Below, in pieces: positions 58,068 through 64,000 of a DNA stretch of 64,000 nt. A program made the translations under genes and the position numbers. This DNA comes from Athripsodes cinereus (lineage: Eukaryota; Arthropoda; Insecta; Trichoptera; Leptoceridae), in NCBI GenBank assembly GCA_947579605.1, contig OX388313.1, positions 1,426,001 to 1,490,000 of the forward strand, written 5' to 3'. Every line of letters begins with the position of its first letter. The stretch's first letter is position 1. The notes below the pieces were generated by a model. The model saw only the letters and a program-made list of their open reading frames with translations, did not search any database and was not told the DNA's origin.

Positions 58068-58544
58068 TCAACATGTGCTTATATATTGCTTACTGATGGT
58101 TGTTAATATGTAAGTATGTTCTATTTTTTGTACTATATTATTAATATCACTGCAGTTTGCATCTACTTGCTTGTGGAAGGTTTTAGCTCTTTGGAATCTT
58201 TGTTCCACTGTTTCCTGAAATACCATAATTCTAGCCAAGCTGGTCGCGGTTGCGAGTCGTTCTTTGAATCCTCTACTGAACATGGAGGCGATCCCACCAG
58301 CTTCTCCAGATAGATTTTTTTTTAGCCAAGTTGAAGTTAAAACCGCGTCCACCAAAAGCAGAATAAGCTCTTCATTATCGCTGTCATCTTTTGTATGTTT
58401 TGACGTACTGGCAACGGCAGTATCACTGGTATGTCGTTTTCTGTGTAGAGCCGTGTTATTGGATCGTAGGCATATTTCATTCCCTTGATTGTCGATACCT
58501 CTACTGGACGAAGGAGACTCTCTATCCATTCTTGTGATCCCCAT
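58068..58544 (-). CDS. Unrecognised ORF X (158 residues)
   Basis: ATG at 58544 (MGITRMDRESPSSSRG). A polar, Ser-rich N-terminus is followed by a helical region, DNEELILLLVDAVLTSTWLK, then GIASMFSRGFKERLATATSL and a Gln/Asn-rich tail ending KQYISTC. No transmembrane segment, zinc motif or catalytic motif is evident. Its last codons lie in the repeated segment also found at 59.5 kb. I do not recognise the family; it could come from a transposon or an integrated virus. Confidence 0.5.
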   Translation of the reverse strand: MGITRMDRESPSSSRGIDNQGNEICLRSNNTALHRKRHTSDTAVASTSKHTKDDSDNEELILLLVDAVLTSTWLKKNLSGEAGGIASMFSRGFKERLATATSLARIMVFQETVEQRFQRAKTFHKQVDANCSDINNIVQKIEHTYILTTISKQYISTC

Positions 58545-58807
58545 TCCAGATGTTGACTCTTCTTATACTACGTACACAATGTATGTGTATGTACTATGTA
58601 TACAATCTAAACCAGTAGTACTATACATACTATTAGTAGCATTATATTATGTTACGTCTGTATGTTAGGTATATCAACTACTGCTAGCTCATTAATATTC
58701 GGACCGTACCGACCACACCGCGATGACCCAGTGGTGGTGATGTGTTTAGATGAAGGTTGTATGAATAAAAAATAGTTTAAATAATATTATATATTTATTG
58801 TATATAA

Positions 58808-58885
58808 AAAAGACAGCTTGCATATTTTATATGCAGCTGGTCTGCTGGCTACCCCACTTGTGGGATATGCCGTGATGGTATAGAT
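58808..58885 (+). repeat. TAG-tailed LINE/SINE 3' end, copy 3 (short)
   Basis: Only the last ~75 bp: ACAGCTTGCATATTTTATAT, TGCTGGCTACCCCACTTGTG and GATATGCCGTGATGGTATAG. It lies between ORF X and ORF Y. Confidence 0.7.
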
Positions 58886-58986
58886 AGAAAAAGAAAATAC
58901 ATATTTTAATATAATATATTAAAAAATTATTACTAACAAAGGTAACAAACATATTTAAGGACAAAACTTAATACTAAAACTTATTA

Positions 58987-59364
58987 CTATGCAGTTAATT
59001 CTTCAGAAAACATTTTGAACTCAAATAACGCAAACTCACATGTACTACACCAAAAATTCCTATTTGCCAATTTGTTAAAGTTTTTAATTGGAATACAATG
59101 TAAAGAGAATCTGCGGATATGTACAGTATTGCATTTAGGGCATGTTACCGGGAATTCATTTCTCATGCCCTCATAGTTATCAAAATTATACATAATGTAT
59201 AACGTAGTTTGGTTTCTCATAATGTAAGGAATCTCACTTCCAAATTTATGTAAATAATTGATGTAATCTCCACGGTATTCAAAAAATTCTAGCCTGAGAA
59301 AATGTCTGGGAATTTTATAATTTAAAACACGGAGTTCTTTACAACACAACCACTTTATTCATTC
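58987..59364 (-). CDS. Unrecognised ORF Y with zinc-ribbon-like cysteines
   Basis: Open from about 59364 to a stop at 58987. The part from CCKELRVLNYKIPRHF to FSEELTA has four cysteines in two CxxC pairs, VTCPKCNTVHIRRF and FWCSTCEFALFEF, spaced about 36 residues apart. That suggests one zinc ribbon. No ATG precedes the conserved start, so the 5' end is lost or spliced. The first ~18 codons are repeated, truncated, at 57.9 kb. Family unknown. Confidence 0.5.
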
Positions 59365-59559
59365 ATTTCAGAGATTACATAAATCATAGATCACCTATGT
59401 CTACATTATGCATAGATAAAAATGTCATAGAGCGGTACGAATTTCCACTCGCTCAGCGGCGCCAAAGTCCTGTGTCAACATGTGCTTATATATTGCTTAC
59501 TGATGGTTGTTAATATGTAAGTACAGACTGCAATGTCAGTCATAATACTCCAAATCATG

Positions 59560-59640
59560 GGTGTCTAAACTTTGACCATACGAGGGCCACATTGCAAAAA
59601 AAAATATATGCTGGGCCGCACATAAATATTTTTTCAACAA
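59560..59640. mobile_element. hAT-like end fragment
   Basis: ATGGGTGTCTAAACTTTGAC followed by GAGGGCCACATTGC and GGGCCGCAC resembles one terminus of CAGGGGTGGCC-type hAT elements. No opposite end was found. Confidence 0.4.
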
Positions 59641-60270
59641 ATGGAAATAAAATTAACTATATACCTATATGTAGTTCTATTAAAATAAAATAACTTCTTT
59701 TTATTATATTTATTTTATTTGAATTAGACATATATGTATAAAATTATAAATGAACATATGTATAAAAATGTATATATTATACATATGAGGCCATTACTGG
59801 AAGAAAGATGACCCAACCAAACCCTTAGTTTTCAATACAACAGTTTTAAGCTTTTATACCTGGATGAATACGCAGCGAACATCACTGATACGAGTATAGC
59901 GGTGTCTGCAACGCCCGCCGGAGCTTCTCAAAATGTATAGTATTGTAGACGCGTACAGATGATAGTTATATTTCTAAGCTTAATTAAATGTTAATGTTAT
60001 CAATTATTTTCGAAAACACTAGAAAAAAATTTGCCCATGGCACAAAATTTGTCTAGTTTAAATTGTTTATTTTCGTATATTGTTTATATTGGGGAATAAA
60101 GACTTTTATTATTATTAATATTAGTACATAGCTCACTGATATGTATTTAAATACCTAGGCATGTACATGGTTGATTTGCCACTTTTGATATTGTGAATGC
60201 AAAAATTATACATCCATAACTTTCTTTTATAAAATTGAATTCCGCTTGTCAGTTTTGGTGTTGGTAAGGT
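59641..60270. other. Spacer, nothing recognised
   Basis: AT-rich. A TTTGTTTATATTGGGGAATAAAGACTTTTATTATTATT-type LINE tail ends near 60118. Confidence 0.4.
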
Positions 60271-61216
60271 TTATTGTAAATCAAAAGCAATTGCTAATGT
60301 TGAACTGTCGTTATCATCTTTGTACGTTTTTAAAATAGCTTGTGCTGTTTTGGCACGTTTTAAGTGAATTTCTTTCTCAATTTTCAGCTTATCAATTTCA
60401 TGTGATTGTGAATCACTCAGTTTTAAATTTTTTATTGAAATATTAAGTTTGTCACATGTATTGCACGTGTCACTTCCATGAGGCTCAAAACCAATGTTAA
60501 AATCTTGATTGAATATTTGTCTATAATAAGACTTCTTTAAGATCTTTGCACTAGGATGATTTTCTTCTAGCCATGTCTTATATAACTCATAAAGAGAACT
60601 AATATTCTCATGGACAGGTAAATATTTTCTGTTAGGACTTTTCGCTCGACTATAGTGACTAGTTACAGTAGGGAAGGAACTAATGTGTTCCCTCACTTTA
60701 ATTACGTCTTCTTCGGCGATTTTATTACAAGGGACTTTTTTGCCTCTTAAATCTTTTTCTACAATTCCCGTTCCCGACGTTTTATTAAGAACGACACGCA
60801 CTCTTCTTTCGGTGATTCCAAATACACTATAAAAAGTTTTTCTACACACCACATAACTTATGTTGTCGGATAAAACACTATATATAACTCTTCTCGTAAC
60901 TCGACTTGTCCGATCTCTTATTCGACATCTTTGGACTGCGACACACCTTAACAACTTCGATAGGTACGTGTTCTGTAAGTTATAATCCCCTATATTCCAA
61001 AAGGAGTTGAATATAAGTTTAAGGTCTTCATATCCTCCAATTTTTTCGTAGCACCCGCAATTGCAAAATGGTCCCATCTGTCGGGCTGGAATATTTTGCT
61101 TCATCTTTTTGGACGTGTATTCTTTCCCTTCATTTCTTTTTTTTTTTATTAACGTTGATTTCCCAACTTTCTGGTCTGGATATTCTCCGTCTAGGGTATC
61201 CGGAAATATTTTCCAT
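60271..61216 (-). CDS. Transposase-like protein of an unnamed insect family, 5' two thirds
   Basis: One open frame of 277 codons from 61104, with FCNCGCYEKIGGYEDLKLIF, YVVCRKTFYSVFGITERRVR, LRGKKVPCNKIAEEDVIKVR, HISSFPTVTSHYSRAKSPNR, FNIGFEPHGSDTCNTCDKLN and a basic coiled-coil tail ending LAIAFDLQ. 'VCxxxF...GIxxxRV' plus 'HIxSFP...SHYxR' plus 'DxCxxCD' is a recurrent arrangement in insect transposon proteins whose catalytic part normally follows. Here the frame stops at FDLQ, just before it. A better start codon at 61216 (MENISGYPRRRISRPE) is cut off by an 11-A run at about 61137-61147; with ten A the frames would join. Confidence 0.65.
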
Positions 61217-61989
61217 TATGATTTCTTAAAAACAGAAAATATAGTGAGTAGTAAATAAATATATCAACACTCGCGGCACCACGGTTTGAGAATGAATGAA
61301 ACTTCTACTAAGCGTAAACAAGGGTATTAGAAACTAGGGAAGGGGGGAGAGAAAATACTGAGTAGGGACGTTTCGCTAGAAAGAGATAGAACGTATTTAT
61401 TTGATTATTTTTTTATTTTTTTTATATAATTGATTAATATAAAAATATGAAATATATTTTATTTATTTTATTTTATTTTATTGTAACAGAGTCATACAGT
61501 TTATCTCACAATATAATACTACAACAATAAACATCTATAATACGTAAACCAATCAAGAATCTACACAGTAAGTAAAAAACATCAAACAGAACTACAGTTC
61601 AAGTACAAACATCCATTAAAATTACAAAACATGTAGGTACACAAATGGCAAATTGATAAATTACAAATTCTAAATTCTAAAAAAATAAATAAAAAAGGTA
61701 CAAGAAGAATAAGAAAATTGGGTGTATATTAGGGTGCTTCTTATTTGGCCGAAAAAATTTTTTTTTTGAATTTTTCAAGGGACACCCCATTTTTTTGTTC
61801 TATGCTATAAATAAGCGCTGCCGATTTTTTTTCAGAATTTTTCAACAAAAATTAGGGGTCGCTACCACGAGAAAAAAATTTAATAAGTATAAAAAAAAAA
61901 CAAATTAATTTCAATCAATTTTTTATGTATTTTTTTTATAATCAAATACTACAGCCATTTCAAGATTAACAAAATATTGAAAACATAAA
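61217..61989. other. Spacer with A/T tail repeat
   Basis: Repeated TTTTA units at 61460-61490 followed by ACAGAGTCATACAGTTTATC look like a minus-strand retroelement tail. No gene seen. Confidence 0.4.
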
Positions 61990-64000
61990 TTAAAACAATA
62001 AAAGTGATGATTTTTTCGTGTTAGGACACTTTTTCCGATATTCTTTTACTATCAATAACAGGTACTGTTTCTGATTTTCATCGGTGGTATGTAATTTGTT
62101 GTACTCTTCCATAAGTGCAACTCCTCTTTCTGCAATGTCATTAACAACTTGCATGCCGTATACTATAGCCTTATTGGCTCGGTAAATGTTATCCTTACTC
62201 CAAGTTTCCACGTCAGTCTTCAAAAATTCAGATGACATTCCAGTTAACTCGAAAAATCGGTATGTATTGCTTGTCACGAAATCTTCAAGGTTTTTGTTGA
62301 TAATCAAATCGCTTTCTAAGGTTTTTTGTTTAGGACAATCCTCTAATCCTTCATTGCTTAACGCTTTTACCATTTTCTTTTTAGTTTGTAATGTCACTTC
62401 GTCGTCGAAAAAGGCTAAGCCCACAAGTTCTTCTGATAAGTACCACAACTGACCCATTAATTTTTTCAAGCTCGCTTTTGATATTTGTTCATCGATTTCC
62501 TCGTACAGTTTGAGATCTTTTAAAAGCTGCAAATCATTTCGCGGCGCAGACGGTCCAGAAGGTGCTACAAACCAATATTTAACATAGACGCGAACTGTGA
62601 ATACGCAAATATCGAATATTCCCTTTTGTTCTCTTTTGGACATCTGGAATTGATCTCTGAATAAGAATATTTTCAAAGAATAAATTGCTTTGGCCATCCA
62701 CCGAGCCCGGTGTGAGCCTGCGGGAGCTTTAAATGATGTAGGCTTCTCTAACCTTCCTCCCAAAAATAAAATGACAAGCTGTAAAAGTTCTTTGTAGTCG
62801 TCTCTAGGTTGATACACCGTCAGTTGTTCTTTGGCAAAAATAATTATCTTATTTGAAATACTTTTGAAATCTTTAGATAACGATTTATCAGTGAAAACTG
62901 ATTTGTATTCGTCTTGATTTATATTCATCCAAATGCTTCTAAATCGCTTAAAAATCAAAATATCAGGTCCACTGGAAGGGCTCAATGCTAAGAGCACGAC
63001 TGCTTCGAGAACTATTTCAAGTATATGATGACGACAAGCAAGCCAGAGTAGATCTTTTTCAATTTTTTGCTCCAACAGAACGCAAGCCCCATTTCTGTGA
63101 CCTGTGTTGGACGCCGTTGTATCAAAACACATGCACTTAATCTTTTCAATCAAATCCCAAGATAATATTGTTTCGAAAACAGCTGCTGCAGTTGCTTCTC
63201 CTGTTCCTCGGCTTAATTTCGGCACGGCAAGAAGTTGATTAACGCTCTGACCCGAAACTAAAATAGGCAATCTGTCTACAACTTCATGACCAGAAATGTC
63301 TTCAATCATTTTCCCATCCCAGTGAACGGTGAGGGGAACTTCCGGCCTAAATTCCGTCTTCAAACATTGCGCTATTTTCTTTCTATGGTGAATTCGTTGG
63401 CGACGAATAGACGATGAGTTTATGCTGTATTTGGATGGGTCACAGCCGGCACTTTTAAGCGCAGATGTTAAAACAACAGCTGCTTTCCTATCACTCAACT
63501 TAGCGACGTCAAGACTAACAGCTAATCGGTCGTCTATAATTTTTTTTCTGGCGCGTTTTAATGGTGGAGATACACGAGAAGAAGGTCCCGGTTGTGGCGA
63601 CATTGTAGAGCCCTCCTCACTGCTACTGCCCATTAAAGACGAAGAAGAAGATTCAAGAATGCATTTTTCAGTTAAAATTTTCACACTTGCCTCCTCACGC
63701 ATTTTTAAAATTTTTAGGCGCTCTTCCTTTTTTTGTGCTTCAGATATTTTTTTTGCGTATTTCTTATCTAAATTTCCGATTTTCCCTGATCTATTCTTTC
63801 TTTGCGCTAACAGAAAATTCTTGTCTTCTTCGATTTTAATGATTTCCAAAGCTATGTCGAAAAGTTCTTCTATTTCAATTTGCCATCTTGTCTCTTTTAG
63901 TTGTAATGTTACAGTCCGCTTTGCTGTATTTTCTTTGTTCTTTTTTAAATATTGCCAATGCTTGAAATATTTAAGTATTTTCTCCTTTACGTGTTGTTTC
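61990..64000 (-). CDS. Intact hAT-like (RNase H-fold) transposase-like gene, runs off window
   Basis: One uninterrupted frame from the right edge to the stop at 61990, about 669 codons; the start is outside the window. The N-terminal ~170 residues are Lys/Glu-rich with a Ser/Pro linker (SSSSLMGSSSEEGSTMSPQP). The core has LTVHWDGKMIED, DRLPILVSGQSVNQLLAVPK, KIKCMCFDTTASNTGHRNGA and LLWLACRHHILEIVLEAVVL, then LFLGGRLEKPTSFKAPAG, RARWMAKAIYSLKIFLFRDQ and a helical C-terminal part. Two Asp-containing blocks followed by a C..H/H block and an R.RW block recall the D, D, CxxH, W layout of hAT transposases, but divergently. I infer a transposase or a domesticated derivative. Lack of any stop contrasts with neighbouring remnants. 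Confidence 0.7.
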   Translation of the reverse strand, partial: KQHVKEKILKYFKHWQYLKKNKENTAKRTVTLQLKETRWQIEIEELFDIALEIIKIEEDKNFLLAQRKNRSGKIGNLDKKYAKKISEAQKKEERLKILKMREEASVKILTEKCILESSSSSLMGSSSEEGSTMSPQPGPSSRVSPPLKRARKKIIDDRLAVSLDVAKLSDRKAAVVLTSALKSAGCDPSKYSINSSSIRRQRIHHRKKIAQCLKTEFRPEVPLTVHWDGKMIEDISGHEVVDRLPILVSGQSVNQLLAVPKLSRGTGEATAAAVFETILSWDLIEKIKCMCFDTTASNTGHRNGACVLLEQKIEKDLLWLACRHHILEIVLEAVVLLALSPSSGPDILIFKRFRSIWMNINQDEYKSVFTDKSLSKDFKSISNKIIIFAKEQLTVYQPRDDYKELLQLVILFLGGRLEKPTSFKAPAGSHRARWMAKAIYSLKIFLFRDQFQMSKREQKGIFDICVFTVRVYVKYWFVAPSGPSAPRNDLQLLKDLKLYEEIDEQISKASLKKLMGQLWYLSEELVGLAFFDDEVTLQTKKKMVKALSNEGLEDCPKQKTLESDLIINKNLEDFVTSNTYRFFELTGMSSEFLKTDVETWSKDNIYRANKAIVYGMQVVNDIAERGVALMEEYNKLHTTDENQKQYLLLIVKEYRKKCPNTKKSSLLLF

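Larger units (their letters stand above)
57877..59522 (-). other. Tandemly rearranged two-ORF unit with ~225-bp direct repeats
   Basis: About 230 bp at 57877-58115 is repeated at 59294-59522 in the same orientation with few differences. Shared sequence includes AATTTCCACTCGCTCAGCGG and CACGGAGTTCTTTACAACAC. The repeat contains the 3' end of ORF X, a spacer of about 130 bp and the 5' end of ORF Y, all on the minus strand. The order along the minus strand is X-end, Y, X, Y-start. That is what remains of a tandem duplication of an X-Y unit about 1.42 kb long. Confidence 0.75.

Overview
This window is insect nuclear DNA. It is AT-rich and its protein-coding genes carry small GT-AG introns. The host genes match insect orthologues (ephexin, logjam, PUSL1, a DUSP19-like phosphatase). 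The remainder is crowded with transposon remains of types common in Hemiptera and Lepidoptera. The order cannot be fixed from sequence alone.

Four host genes stand out. At the left edge (1-9754, +) lie the last eight exons of an ephexin-type Rho guanine-nucleotide exchange factor (DH, PH, SH3), whose last intron is 4.8 kb. A three-exon p24/TMED cargo-receptor gene like Drosophila logjam lies at 16165-19266 (-). At 28380-32036 (+) is a six-exon TruA-type tRNA pseudouridine synthase (PUSL1-like). Only 11 nt after its stop begins an intronless dual-specificity phosphatase (32048-32653, +). That spacing suggests the last two share one dicistronic transcript, which is the most interesting host-gene observation here.

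The spaces between genes are layered with mobile elements. Several non-autonomous hAT elements have 8-bp target duplications, exact in five of six cases (1293-1767, 13271-13668, 17081-17582, 19428-19577, 19832-22477, 29182-29566). The copy at 19832-22477 contains a LINE with an unbroken reverse transcriptase (20184-21773, own 9-bp duplication) and a further MITE. One internal core sequence recurs in elements that have different termini.

From about 33 kb to the right edge there is no recognisable host gene. This half is a graveyard of LINE ORF1 pieces (34.9-36.7 kb), an RTE-like LINE with a 16-bp duplication (36.9-38.0 kb), and an endogenous rhabdovirus-like polymerase gene on the minus strand (38.1-45.3 kb). 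The viral gene is broken by frameshifts, a 169-bp triplication and a 2.4-kb insertion. Further right come Harbinger, mariner, gypsy, LINE, pogo-like and IS630-like remnants (45.3-57.8 kb), a SAP/YqaJ-like piece next to a 113-bp tandem array and a THAP gene (52.8-55.2 kb), and a tandemly rearranged pair of unrecognised ORFs (57.9-59.5 kb). At the right edge are two better-preserved transposase-like genes (60.3-61.2 kb and 62.0-64.0 kb). The second is open for more than 660 codons and runs off the window; it looks like the youngest or most constrained element in this half.
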